64,000 nt of DNA from Muricea muricata (Eukaryota > Cnidaria > Anthozoa > Malacalcyonacea > Plexauridae), in NCBI GenBank assembly GCA_963855995.1, contig OY979725.1, forward strand, positions 992,001 to 1,056,000, read 5' to 3'. The translations under genes and the position numbers were made by a program. Under the pieces are notes generated by a model, which had not been told where the DNA came from, searched no databases, and saw only the letters and a list, made by a program, of their open reading frames with translations. Shown here one piece after another: positions 49,446 to 60,702 of this stretch (the stretch's first letter is position 1; the number at the start of each line of letters is the position of its first letter).

Positions 49446-50608
49446 TATAGAAACAGATATATAAGCTCCTATTACTGAAGAAAACGGATTTAATTGCGCA
49501 GCTTTATTACGTGATGGAATTGCTGACGTCCGAAAAGAAAAATTGAAAAAAGTTTGTAACTTATCATAGACACTATATGTTGTTGAGAAAATTATGATCA
49601 TTGGTAAAAACCCACTAGCTCTTTATTGATAATTTAGTTTTGCAACCATTCAAAACCTCATGATTATTCTTAAGCAATAACAACATATATTTCGTCTCAA
49701 GGTAATTAACAAGGATTCTTGATGTTTTAAGGCAGTACGAATATAGATCACGTTTCGAGTTAAATCAATTTCATCTTTATGGCAAAAAAGATGATAATTC
49801 TGTCAACAAATTATTTTAAAGATCACAATTCCCTCAATAACATCTATGGCGTCTTTGATCCTTGATCACTAATTATTTCTCTTTCAATTCGGCCGGCTAC
49901 AATTTCCTTTATGTCAAGTATTTGAGAGCGGGAGTGCAAAATGCAATAAACTGTGTTTTTTCAAAATTGAATACATTTTCTTTAGTAATTAGATTTGGTA
50001 AACAACAGTCGCTGACGGTAACTAGCAAAAAATAAAACAAAAATATTGATTAAAGAACAAAAACTATACAGTAAATTGGGAAGAGTTGCCCTGAATTTCC
50101 AATGGTACTGAGCAATAAAATCAAGTGAGAGAGCTTCTATTGTCGTCGAATTCATTCTCATAATTTTTAGAATATGTTTAGCTGTAGCCATGGGAAATTT
50201 TGAGACAACTTTCCAGAAAGTACTGTTACGCTTTGCGACTATAATATAAATTTTAAAGTCATTAGTCACTAACGATGAGAATATGATACATAGAATTTAC
50301 GTTGATCTGAAATCGTCATAATTTTTTCAACAACATCATATAGCGTCTCTGATTATAATTAATAATAATATGAACGATATTTCTTATTCAATGCGGCGGC
50401 CTTAAAATTTCTTTTATGTCAAGGATTTGAGAGGGAAATGCCAATGAAATAAACTGCGACAAAAAACGTTTTCTTTAGTGATCAGCGTTGATGTATTTGG
50501 ATTGTTGCTGACACATTTTATTCTAAATTCGGCTTTAAAATGTAAACGTGAGTTACGTGATGCGGCGTATATACTGTTGCCGCAAGGTTGAAGTATGCAC
50601 ATATTAGC
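49446..50608. other. Gene-free; contains a diverged direct repeat
   Basis: Two blocks, about 49740-49990 and 50270-50480, share an order of words (ATGGCGTCTTTGAT / ATAGCGTCTCTGAT, TTTATGTCAAGTATTTGAGAG / TTTATGTCAAGGATTTGAGAG, AATAAACTG, TTTTCTTTAGT). Possibly an old tandem duplication of a non-coding unit. No gene supported. Confidence 0.35.
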
Positions 50609-50612
50609 TTAA

Positions 50613-50923
50613 GGTACCCGCCCAGGCAATATTTCCGCTGAAAACAGTTCAAGATTAAACTGCCAAAGTTTGATTGATTTCTTTGCTAAATGTAACATAG
50701 CTGCTTATATTGTCATGTATTGTAAATAAAAAATAAAATTTTATTTCAATTTGAGGTTAATTAACTAAGAATTGAGAGAATATTTGAGTTTTTCACGCAA
50801 GATATTTAGAGCGGATGAGAATATGAACAGCTATATATATTACATTTAACAAAGAAATCAATTAAACTGTGGCAGTGTATTATGAATTGTTATCAGCACA
50901 AATATATTGCCTGGGCGGGTACT
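50613..50923. mobile_element. TTAA-flanked foldback MITE (311 bp)
   Basis: TTAA at 50609-50612 and 50924-50927. Terminal inverted repeats [AG]GTACCCGCCCAGGCAATAT extend imperfectly for ~75 nt (AGTTTGATTGATTTC / GAAATCAATTAAACT). piggyBac/Kolobok-type duplication; no frame of interest. Confidence 0.7.
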
Positions 50924-51287
50924 TTAAACATGCAATTATTTATTTTATTCATCATTACACCGCTTTGCTTTACTATTACATTCTGATTATAATATTGATT
51001 TTAATTTACATTATAGGTCATTTTGGCAATTCATTATTTCCTTATGTCCTATTAAATACCCAATTTTTTGTTCGCCTTTTGTAGCACAAGATTTATCCCA
51101 GATCTTTATCCCTTGCCTTTTACGTTCTGCCTCACAAAAACACACGCATATTCTCATACTCAAAGACATATCGCGCAAAACGCAATACGGTGTTGAAAGT
51201 CAATAATATGAAGGAGTTAAGAGTCGTTGTTTAAATAAACTGCAAGAAAATATTGAACATCTGTGGTTATTAGTGACTAAAAGTGGC

Positions 51288-51295
51288 TATAAAAA
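51288..51295 (+). promoter_or_regulatory. TATA box of the secreted peptide gene
   Basis: TATAAAAA lies 125 nt upstream of ATG 51413, implying a transcription start near 51318. Confidence 0.6.
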
Positions 51296-51412
51296 GAGCC
51301 ACTATTGCCTTAAAATTTCATTTTCTGTTGAAGAAGACGATTCCAAAGAAAAGGTTTGGAAGCAACGTACAGATATATACTTATATATCGGAGTGAAGTT
51401 TGATCGAGCGTT

Positions 51413-51652
51413 ATGAAGAGCTTTGCCATTAAAGTTGTGGCTATTTTTGTCGTGTTGTATGCGATCCAGGCATGCTTGGCGAAGCCGAAATGGCTGTGGG
51501 CAAATGACGATGACATGGGTGACTTGGAGTTAAAGGCACACGACGTTCATGATCGACTGTTCAAAAACGAAAAGAGAAAGATGTCTGTCTTGAAAGTGTC
51601 CTGTGACAAATGTAAAACAGGAAACTGTTATAATAATGTGTGCTATGGATGA
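51413..51652 (+). CDS. Small secreted cysteine-containing peptide precursor
   Basis: A 79-residue single-exon frame with a clear signal peptide: Lys near the start, hydrophobic core VVAIFVVLYAI, likely cut after ACLA. A Trp-containing acidic segment (ANDDDMGDLELK) follows, then a basic stretch with a Lys-Arg pair (NEKRK), then a C-terminal CDKCKTGNCYNNVCYG with four cysteines spaced C-x2-C-x4-C-x4-C. The order signal, acidic pro-part, dibasic site, Cys-rich tail is typical of processed secreted peptides (hormone-like, antimicrobial or venom-type); I do not recognise the family. The terminal Gly could be an amidation donor if exposed. TATA box upstream and AATAAA at 51718 and 51789 support a compact real gene. 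Confidence 0.7.
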   Translation: MKSFAIKVVAIFVVLYAIQACLAKPKWLWANDDDMGDLELKAHDVHDRLFKNEKRKMSVLKVSCDKCKTGNCYNNVCYG

Positions 51653-51717
51653 CTTGACTTTGTTAATAGATGCGATCTCATGTTATGATATCAAAAACTA
51701 TTGAAGAACACATACTG

Positions 51718-51723
51718 AATAAA
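51718..51723 (+). terminator. Poly(A) signal of the secreted peptide gene
   Basis: AATAAA 66 nt past the stop codon; a second AATAAA is at 51789-51794. Confidence 0.55.
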
Positions 51724-51799
51724 CGTAGATACTGTTGAATAATGTCTCATGCAATAAGTGGAAATGAACTTTTGAATTGCTAGAATTCAATAAATGCAT

Positions 51800-52750
51800 T
51801 GTTAAAACACAACTTTATAGTTTTGATTGTTGAGTTTTATTGTGAACTAACGTTTCTGAGTATCTAATTGCTTCTCCTAAAAGAAGTTTTTCTGATTTTG
51901 ACTCCCTCCCCCAATGTTTCAAGAAAAATTGTAGCTGGTCTAATATAAATTAATGCCCATCAATTAGTGTATGAGGATTCAATAGGCCTTTTTCTACAGT
52001 TGCAAGCTCAATAGACAGCTAGCATGCATTCTCATTTGTTTTTTGTCACAAAGCAAACTATCATGACACGAAGACAATTTTTAAAAATTACAGCTCGATC
52101 GTTTTTGTCTTCATTTTTATGCTTTCTTCACAAGGCCAGGGTCACTACAACAGCTAGAGTCAATCAGGCCCTGTGCATCATACCGGATTACTTTTCATAC
52201 GGGATTAATTTTCGCACCGATGGAAAAAATAGCAGAGTTTACAGTGTTTAAATAGCAGTGCTTCGTGTCGCCCATGCATAACTTTTTCTAATTATAGCAT
52301 AGTTAAAATTCTATTGTTTTCTCTATTCAAAGATTGGTTGTTTACAGTTGAGGGGTGGACAGATAGATAGCTTTATCTAAACACGCTGACCTCGTCAACT
52401 TCGGTTTCCACGAGAGACGTGCATCAAAGGGGCCTTATGTGGGCTTGTATCACCTAACTCACCCTGTATTCAACTATCCCTGTGTGGCCACATTGTATTA
52501 TAATACGCCTATTTAAATGTTGTCTTGGCTTGTTTTTTGTTTCCACCTTCCTGTGCTAATAAATGATCGAAGTACGTTTTTGAAAAAAAAGAGATATAGC
52601 TAACGATTGTTATATATCTGTTATATATTTCAGCATACTTAAAATTAAAATGTGCAATTAAGTTCAAAGCTATCACAAAACAAGGAAATTATATCTGATA
52701 TACGTAAATTGTTAGTCCAAGTTTGCACAGAAATTTTATTTTGAGGTATA
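51800..52750. other. Intergenic, nothing supported
   Basis: AT-rich. The short open frame at 52024-52251 has no domain or splice context. Confidence 0.4.
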
Positions 52751-52754
52751 TATA

Positions 52755-55337
52755 ACAATCTAATTTAATAATTAATAATTTATTGAGAAGACCGATTTAG
52801 CAGTCGGAGACTGAATTACACCGGTTTACAAGATTAAAAGAGTTAAGATGAGAATTACAATCAATTATAAGAACTATTATAGCAATAATTGCATAGATAA
52901 TTATATTAAGTTTTACTAATGTTAAAAGCTTTACTACTAGCCATTATGAAACTGTTTGCGTATCTATCAGTTCTACACCTAGGTATTGATAATATGTTAT
53001 TACCACCACGGAGGGAATATTCTGTATCCCGATTAGAAGGGACAAGGGAATGTAACTTGTGTGATTCGTCGGTACGCATTCGTTCAAAAAATCTCTTACA
53101 GATCGTCTCTCTCCGTATGAACAATGACACCGCGCCGGCACGGACCATTGCAATATCATAACAACAATCTGGGAAGATAATTCGTAGAGCTCTGCGTTGG
53201 ATCCTTTCGATCTGATCGCTTAAATACTTGGGCAAACTGTGATGCCATACTTCGCACGCGTACTCCAAGATTGGTCGGATGCATGTATTAAACACTCGCA
53301 GTAACCTGCTAGATGGAATGGAAGATCTCTTTAGTAATCGTAGAGCATACAGACGCTTCGCAGCTTTCTTACAAATGAAATTAACATGAAGAACCCACTT
53401 GAGGTCTTCCGAGATGATTAATCCGAGTAATTTAGCGTGTGACACGACAGAAATGATACAGCCATCAATGGTAAGTGGTGGAAGTGCTTTGGTATCATAG
53501 GTCGAAAAACATACTCGTATTTCCTTGGTTTTAGTGGGATTCAATTTCATATTGTTTTTGGCCACCCAACTGGAGCATTGACTAATTTGTGCCTGTAAGA
53601 CTGAAGTGGACGATTGGGGACTCGTAATAATTTCCCATAAAGTAGTGTCGTCTACGAATTTAACAGAATCGTCAGAGACCTTCAGGTCGTTCACCATGAT
53701 TAAAAAGAGCAAGGGGCCAAGTTTAGTTCCCTGTGGGACACCACCATTGATTGGTCTCCAACAAGAATAATTCTGGCCGATTCTTGTACGCTGTCTTCTG
53801 TCAGTAAGAAAGTTGGCTATCCAATTAATAAGGACAGGATGTATGCCCATATTTATCAGTTTATGAAGTAGGATGTTAAAGTCGATCCGGTCAAATGCTT
53901 TTGAGAAATCCAACGTACAGATTCGAAGACAGGTGCCGGGTGTGTCCATAGCTTCGTACCATTTATGTAACATATATAATAATGCCATTGTGGAACTTGA
54001 TCTCTTAAGTGCACCAAATTGGAGGTTATCAATTTGACCGCTAACTGATCGCAGAAGCCAACTATAAGGGAACGACTCCAAGATCTTGCTTACAATTGGC
54101 GTAAGAGATATTGGTCTAAAATCGGAATCAATGTCCAGGGCAGGTGACGATTTTGGCACAGGAGACACATTGGCGGATTTCCACAACAATGGAATGATTC
54201 CTTCTTGAATAGAAGCATTAAAAATTGATGCCAATGGGCGAGATAGGGAGGCAGAGTTCTCACGGAGGAACCAAGGGGAAATCTCATCTGGACCTGCCGC
54301 CGAATGGGATTTTACAGATATTAGTGCTTTCTCAACTTCATCAACGGAGATAAAGAAATCTGATGGAACATCATCAACAGCAATGGGTGACCATGAGAAT
54401 GGCGGAAGGGTGCTTCCTACAGCAACAAACTTGTCGTTAAACAAGTTGGCTAGGGCGGACCCTGAGTAGGATTGACCATTGTATAAGATAGTGGAAACAT
54501 TTTTTGTTGCACCAAGGCCAGCTATGTTTTTGATGTTAGACCACCACTTATGCGGATTTGATCTAAAACAGTCGGCGACATTGCTGTTGTAAAATCTTGA
54601 ACGGGCTCTCTTACAAAGCATATTAACTTTGTTTCTGTAGAGAAGGAACATGATATTATTTCCGCTATTCCAAGCTTCTTGACGTTTGGAGATTAGTCTT
54701 TTGATCTCAGATGTTATCCAGGGCTTATCGCTACTATCCGATTTTATACGTTTCATTGGAAGGTACTGGTCTACGATACCATTAACAAGGGATGAAAAGT
54801 AATGAAACTTATCATTGCAAGAGTCCATTCTATACAGGGGGGACCAGTTTATTCTCGACAAAGCCTCGAAGACTAACTTTCGATTAGAAGGACGCGTGTC
54901 TCTGACCATTCGGGTACTCCGGGAGTTCATACATTGCTTCAGCGGTTTTATCAACACTGAGTTATGGTCGGAGAAACCTACAGGTGGGAGAATCTCTGGA
55001 ACATTATAAAATTTGGACGCATTTGTAAATATTTTGTCTAAGATGTTGGATCCTCTTGTTGCCTGTTTAACAACCTGTTTAAGGGAAAACGAATTACATA
55101 GTTGACTGTGTCTAAATTGGTTGAAATCCCCTGCAATGATGATAGCTGATGCAGGATAGGATGTCAATGTACTGTCGAGGGACTCAATAAGGTGTGTTAA
55201 CAAGGCTCTATCGTCACTTTTCGGTGGGTGGTAAATTGCAGCTAAAATGATAGAATTAAATCCACGTGGTAATCGACTTGGCTTTATTAGGAGCCATAAC
55301 GATTCAACTTCGGGGTGTGAAAGTTCCTTAAGATTCT
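52755..55337 (-). mobile_element. 5'-truncated CR1/L2-like LINE
   Basis: Minus-strand element. Endonuclease-RT coding starts abruptly at ~55335 inside the endonuclease domain, just after an in-frame TAG, as expected of target-primed 5' truncation. After the stop at 52906 there is an AT-rich 3' tail with short TAATTATTAA-like repeats near 52765-52785. The tail end is approximate and no target-site duplication was found. Confidence 0.7.
52906..55335 (-). CDS. LINE endonuclease/reverse transcriptase (N-terminally truncated)
   Basis: One uninterrupted frame of about 809 codons without an initiating Met of its own. The C-terminal endonuclease part includes AAIYHPPKS, IIIAGDFNQ and SDHNSVL. RT motifs follow in order: FRPISLTPIVSKILE, then ICTLDFSKAFDRID (motif A), NGGVPQGTKLGPLLF (motif B) and VKFVDDTTLWE (motif C, with FVDD where most relatives have FADD). 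The thumb region is LLGLIISEDLKW, then ILEYACEVWHHSLP and IERIQRRALRIIFP. The motif set fits the CR1/L2/Jockey group. It would reverse-transcribe LINE RNA at a nicked target. The clean frame suggests recent insertion, but the lost N-terminus makes this copy non-autonomous. Confidence 0.8.
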   Translation of the reverse strand, partial: NLKELSHPEVESLWLLIKPSRLPRGFNSIILAAIYHPPKSDDRALLTHLIESLDSTLTSYPASAIIIAGDFNQFRHSQLCNSFSLKQVVKQATRGSNILDKIFTNASKFYNVPEILPPVGFSDHNSVLIKPLKQCMNSRSTRMVRDTRPSNRKLVFEALSRINWSPLYRMDSCNDKFHYFSSLVNGIVDQYLPMKRIKSDSSDKPWITSEIKRLISKRQEAWNSGNNIMFLLYRNKVNMLCKRARSRFYNSNVADCFRSNPHKWWSNIKNIAGLGATKNVSTILYNGQSYSGSALANLFNDKFVAVGSTLPPFSWSPIAVDDVPSDFFISVDEVEKALISVKSHSAAGPDEISPWFLRENSASLSRPLASIFNASIQEGIIPLLWKSANVSPVPKSSPALDIDSDFRPISLTPIVSKILESFPYSWLLRSVSGQIDNLQFGALKRSSSTMALLYMLHKWYEAMDTPGTCLRICTLDFSKAFDRIDFNILLHKLINMGIHPVLINWIANFLTDRRQRTRIGQNYSCWRPINGGVPQGTKLGPLLFLIMVNDLKVSDDSVKFVDDTTLWEIITSPQSSTSVLQAQISQCSSWVAKNNMKLNPTKTKEIRVCFSTYDTKALPPLTIDGCIISVVSHAKLLGLIISEDLKWVLHVNFICKKAAKRLYALRLLKRSSIPSSRLLRVFNTCIRPILEYACEVWHHSLPKYLSDQIERIQRRALRIIFPDCCYDIAMVRAGAVSLFIRRETICKRFFERMRTDESHKLHSLVPSNRDTEYSLRGGNNILSIPRCRTDRYANSFIMASSKAFNISKT

Positions 55338-58300
55338 ACAGCGATTACACGCAATGGCTCGTTGGCTTGGCCTCACTTCAATAGATTTTTAGGAAAAGAA
55401 TAATTAAGAGATGAAAAAAAGAAGAAAATACAGTCATCTTAATTAAATAACTTATGCATAAAAATAATATTATAGCAATCAAAAACGGCGGTATTTTATA
55501 AGTGATGTCATGTGACGTCACATCCGTAATTTCAAGATGTTGGCTTCCTAACCTTCTTAATTAAGTTTCAAAACCCATCCGAGTAAAATCTATACAAAGA
55601 ACATTTTCCCCATGACTTCTTGTTCAGTCATTCCCCGAACAAAACTAAAAGCTAAAATAATCTAATATTCATGTACTAATAATTTTAAAAAAAAGTTGTC
55701 ACTCAGAACAAGGTCATACACAGGACTGAAATGCGATTAATGGATCTTGGAGTATACATGAGATAAATATAAAAAAAGTATTTACCTGCGTTTCAATGCC
55801 TATATATTATTAATACTAAAATAAGCTTTACAAAGATTGGCAGGTGTGAAGAACTTTACTTATGAACTATGACATATTTTAAAACATGTTCATAAACACG
55901 GACAATTCAAATCGTCATAATACGATGGGCATGGCAGGCAGTTACAACATTGTATAAAGCGGGCGATAAAGTAAATCAACTGTGGTTTGTTCCTTGTAGT
56001 TAAAAGTAAAAAGCAAACTTTGTGTCAGCCAAGATGGCGCTCAACCACTTATCCTGACGTCAATGATAAGAATTACAGTTTTGAGGCCAACGATAGATGG
56101 ATTATTAAACTCTATGGGACACTGATTTTTTCAACTACTGTTGAACCATAAAAAGCAATAGCACCAAGGATACTGAACTCGCAGGAGATAAAAAGTGGCT
56201 TTAACTTGAAAATGGTGAACTATTATGGATTTTAGCAGTTACTGAACATGTTTAGAAGGTTAGAACTAATGTAGCACCCACTGTTGGCACCTTATCGGAA
56301 GTTGGATTCTTACTGGTTCCGCATAACCAATGAACAGAGAATAGATAGATTTAGATCTACGACGTCCGCTCGATGACTGACGGTGACAATTTCATCAAAA
56401 GAACATGTGCATCACAGGCGGCGGAAGATGGTGCATTATTAGGCGGGGGGGTCAACTTAGCCATAAGCTTAGGGGGTTACAAGTTATTTTTACCCGGCGA
56501 TGGGCTAAGATTTCACGAGGCGTGACCTACGTTTCTTCGTGAGTAATAACGGAAGATACTTTGCCTCTCGAGGCGCCATCATGGTTGGCACCGAGCGAGA
56601 TAATTTTTGAAAATCGCCGCCGGAAACTGCATTTTTAAATCAACTCTTATGATTTCGGTTTTCCGACACATTTTGCCCCACCAGTTATTACGATTTGCTT
56701 CACAAAATCGCCATTTTTTAACCCCTGACGAGCGCAGTTACGCCCGGGACTTGCCTCCATGGTCCCATCCCCTATTAGATATAATATATGATTAAAAACT
56801 AATGGGTAAAATGATGAGAACTACGAAGTAATTTGTTTTACATATATTTAGCAATTTATTAATGCGAGGATGGGCATGATCACTCGTTTTTGAGCCACCT
56901 ATAGTGTGCATAGTGATTTATGCAATCACATAAACGATATAGCTCCCTTAAACGACGTTTACAACAGAATAAGCGATGTTATTACATATGCTGTATCTCG
57001 ACTTTAAGAAATTTGTTTCCTCATTCCTAGCAGCAACGTTAAATCGAGCATTTTACGTCGTTGAAGCGACGTTGCAGGTGGGAGCAACTTCCTGAAGTCG
57101 AGTGCCTTGGAACTGGCCAGAGTAGTAGTTTATCAGGTTGTCCAAAAAACGATTTATTTATTGGTAAGCATTTGCTTGAACACATAAATTTTGTAAACTT
57201 GGAAAAACTGTTTCAGAAATCTTGTAAAAATACTTTTTCAGGTCTTTCATTGATAACAGAAAATTATTTCTGTCGAAGTTAACCTGTATAATTGTAAATA
57301 CTATTATTACTGTCTAAATCAATACTAGCTTTAATTTCCTAAGTCTGAAAATAAACGAAAATGCAGAAACACAGAAACCAAAACAGAGGCTCAAACTTCA
57401 AGCCAAGGTTAGCGACCACCAACACCTCGTTTTCTAGAAACCTCGTCCACTTGATGAAGAGCTCCGAAGCAGGTGCTAGATGTATACAATATCCGTCTGG
57501 AGAAAACCTACACCAGAGTCCTACACATTTTTTCTACTTCTGACCAAGCGAGGTCAATATATAGATATTACACTTAATGTGTAGGCGTACATACATACAT
57601 ACATCAAGCTTATCATATACTTGACAGGCCGGATAATAATTTGGATTATGAAAATCACGCACGGGCATGACGGAGCGAAAAGGAAATATATGATATCCGC
57701 TTGCCAGTGACAACAAAAATCGACCAGAGACAACAAAACGAAAGCTTACATCATTTTGAAGACGAACATTGAAGACGCAAGATCTTGTTTCAAAAGATTA
57801 CGGTACTAGGGAACATTGAGAACTCCAAATTTTACTTTCAATTAAGGTAAGGTATACTGTATAGTCTTCATATAATTTCGTAAGATCGAAGCTCTCTTTA
57901 CGTTACTTCAAAGACCTTAGGCCAAGCAAACAAATTATTCCGCTTAACGGTCTAAGGTTTTTCAATATACAGCAAATAACCCCGAATTTCCGTTTGGGAA
58001 AGTGTTACAAATTCCACAGATTTTAACGATGTTTGACAAAATATGAACGGCCGGTGTATTTAACTTCAATTTAATTACTCAGCCCGACTGATAAAATAAC
58101 ACAGAAATGTTTTAAGACTCAGTTTTGTTTAGACTCAAATGTTTTTGAGTGGATAGTGCGATTTGCGGAAGGTTTAAGTTAACGATCACAAGATTATGTG
58201 GTTATATGTATTTAAATTCAAGCGTTAAATCTTTCATACCTTCTTGACTTGTAGACTTCATTAATTAAGTCTGTTTCGACTCTTTGTAGACTTTAGACCG

Positions 58301-59033
58301 GCGCGGTCTAAGGGCAAAGATTAATTGTGAGTAAAATATACAAGGTAGAGAGGGGTTATCCTGCCCCTTACTTTTGCCAGAATATGAATCCGTGTTTGCA
58401 AGGAAGTGGGATGACTTAAATAAAGATATTTTAGCATTATCAACGCCAAACCATTGCAACAAAAAAGAAATGTGTTTGATGCTAAGACAAACTGCGAGGG
58501 AAAATGTTTACTCGTAGAACATCTTAATATAGAATATTGATAACTTATAATAACAAGTAATATATATCAATTAAACTGTACAACATAATACAGAGGATAT
58601 TACACGGCGGTGTATTAATTTTATCTTCGTCCTCGGTCATGAAAACAAATATTTTACGAATAAGATAAGATTCATATCTTCAAACCGTTGTGTAATGTCC
58701 TGTTTACTATATGGTCATATAATCCGAATTTAAAAACACGAGTCAGTATTATTATAAATTTTCGATCAACATTGCTAAAATCTTAGCTTTATTTCAACTA
58801 ATTACATCATATAACTTAAACCAAAAGAGTACCTGTGCTTCGTTAGCTCGAGATCATTGGCTGTCGACAAAAAACATGTTATTTTTTTGTTTTTGTCTTT
58901 CGCTTTTCTTCACAAAAGTCGCCATTTTGAAAACACAAAATTATTGGTGGGAAACGATCACGTGACCGATATTTCACTAGTGAAGATATCATGGAAGTAT
59001 CTTACGGTGTATTTTCAGTATCTTACTGCCTAC
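55338..59033. other. Gene-free stretch
   Basis: No supported coding region. A CRE-type palindrome TGACGTCA lies at 55513-55520. A moderately GC-rich stretch near 56390-56790 has CpGs and an ATG (56581) that reaches a stop after eight codons. Confidence 0.45.
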
Positions 59034-59035
59034 TA

Positions 59036-59274
59036 CACAGCAAAAAACGCACAACCTGTTCTGGCCTGATGAAAACAGCATTGAACAATGTTGTGCTGCC
59101 AACATTGTTCAAGGTTGTCAACAATATTGTTCAACATTGTTACACCTGATTGCAGGCTAATTCAGGCTCAACAACTTGTTCAGTATTGTTGACAACCTTG
59201 AACAATGTGGGCAGCACAACATTGTTCAATGCTGTTTTCATCAGGCCAGAACAGGTTGTGCGTTTTTTGCTGGG
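59036..59274. mobile_element. TA-flanked palindromic MITE upstream of a GPCR
   Basis: TA at 59034-59035 and 59275-59276. Left end CACAGCAAAAAACGCACAAC, right end complement beginning CCCAGCAAAAAACGC. The arms pair for nearly half the element (words GGCCTGATGAAAACAGC, TTGAACAATGTTG, CAACATTGTTCAAGG) around a short loop near 59155. Tc1/mariner-type duplication. It ends 53 nt before the GPCR start codon. Confidence 0.8.
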
Positions 59275-59327
59275 TAATTAACTGTGCGCAATTTCTCTTT
59301 ACATAGAATTCTAAAGACCGTAAAACA

Positions 59328-60314
59328 ATGAATACAACTCCTACCTATCCAAGTACCTACCCAGCTGATCTCTACCCCTTCGATCCTGTTCCAATAGTGC
59401 TGGCGGAATCCATCATTGGTATCCTGTTAAATTCCCTCCTTCTCGTCGTCATAATTCGCAATCCTTTAAAGAATCTCCGCAAACGAGGGTGTCTTACCAT
59501 CACAAGTTTGGCGATTGCCGATTTGATGTCCAACGTGGGAAGCGCTGGATTATGTTTCTACCCGGGAGAAGCGCGCGATGACCCACAAAACATTTGGCCG
59601 GTAAAATCATACTACACCATAGTGCACGCCGGTTTCACCGCCTCGTTTTTTATGCTATTTCTACTGAGCATCGAAGTATACATCATCACGAGGTACCCGC
59701 TAACCGCTCACCTTAAGCTAACGAAAAGAAAAACCCTTTGGGTTATAATTTTCCTGTGGTTGGCCGCACTCACTGTAGCTTCCAGCAACTTTTGGCAGAA
59801 CGACTTTCCGGCTATAGTTTTCATCGTTGTTGTAACTGGGCTGGAGCTCGCGGTGATGGCCGTGTTAATGTTTCGGATTTTGGTCATTTTGAACGTGCGC
59901 CGAAATCGCCGAGAAATCGCACAACTCATGCCGCAGGGATCGCAAACCGACAACGGATTGACCGTGTCGTTTTTGTTACTTTTTGTTGTGTATTTGGTCA
60001 CGGCATTTCCGTACTTTGTTGTGGAGCAGGTTCACTTGTTATGGCATATAAAACCCGACTGGAGCATCAGTTTCGACCATGCTGCCATACCTTACAGCGC
60101 AACGGTGGCGCACATTAATTATTTGATAAATCCTCTGATTTACGCGTGCCGCATGCCTTATTACAGGAACGGTTTAATTTCGCTCTTAACTTGTCGTAGA
60201 ACTACTCGTGGTAATGCGGTACCACGGCAACCTGTCTCGGATAAAAGGGTAATTCAGACTTTTACTGTGAACAAAGCATTGAGAAGCAGCAACGAAAACA
60301 GTTTACAAGTGTAA
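59328..60314 (+). CDS. Class A orphan GPCR, single exon, paralogue of the GPCR at 11.9 kb
   Basis: A complete 328-residue intronless frame (ATG 59328). The N-terminus has an NTT sequon and is Pro/Tyr-rich without a signal peptide. Seven hydrophobic segments lie near residues 22-45, 55-78, 96-120, 138-158, 164-187, 210-235 and 254-277. Marks include TM1 ILLNSLLL, TM2 AIADL, TM6 TAFPYFV and TM7 NPLIY (NPxxY). The DRY box is ITRYP, matching AKYP in the paralogue. Residue pairs shared with 11.9 kb include LRK near loop 1, SF.ML in TM3 and F.Q/Y-L in TM6. The C-tail is short and basic. A plasma-membrane receptor of unknown ligand. Confidence 0.87.
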   Translation: MNTTPTYPSTYPADLYPFDPVPIVLAESIIGILLNSLLLVVIIRNPLKNLRKRGCLTITSLAIADLMSNVGSAGLCFYPGEARDDPQNIWPVKSYYTIVHAGFTASFFMLFLLSIEVYIITRYPLTAHLKLTKRKTLWVIIFLWLAALTVASSNFWQNDFPAIVFIVVVTGLELAVMAVLMFRILVILNVRRNRREIAQLMPQGSQTDNGLTVSFLLLFVVYLVTAFPYFVVEQVHLLWHIKPDWSISFDHAAIPYSATVAHINYLINPLIYACRMPYYRNGLISLLTCRRTTRGNAVPRQPVSDKRVIQTFTVNKALRSSNENSLQV

Positions 60315-60702
60315 AAAAAGTTTGCTACAGACAACTTGCACTGACATCATCACAGTGCACCCATGCAGTTGCGTATTTACCTTGTGTGACAACGCTTATA
60401 TATTGGCTATATACCCTTTCTTTTGTAACCGATGAATACATGAAACCCATATTGGGTTTATGGTGCATAATGGGGGGGGGGGGGGTGTCTTCTAACAATG
60501 ATCATAAAACTGTATTTTGTACATTTTATAAAGATTGTAAAACATTCAACACTTTCTTTACAATAACATAATGTAAACAATACATCTCAACGAGTTTAAC
60601 GTTTTCCAGGTTGTTATAATATAATATGTATGGTCATAGAATGTATTTGGAGTTTGGTGTCTGTAATTGTACAAAGTGAAGTTGAAAGATAGAAAGGCCT
60701 TT
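60315..60702. other. Intergenic between GPCR and gene E
   Basis: Converging 3' ends; a G-run is at about 60473-60485. Nothing coding. Confidence 0.5.

Noticed and set aside
56607-57543. Short plus-strand frames in a slightly GC-richer stretch
   Set aside because: No domain or homologous motif, no consistent donor/acceptor pairs, stops close to each ATG.
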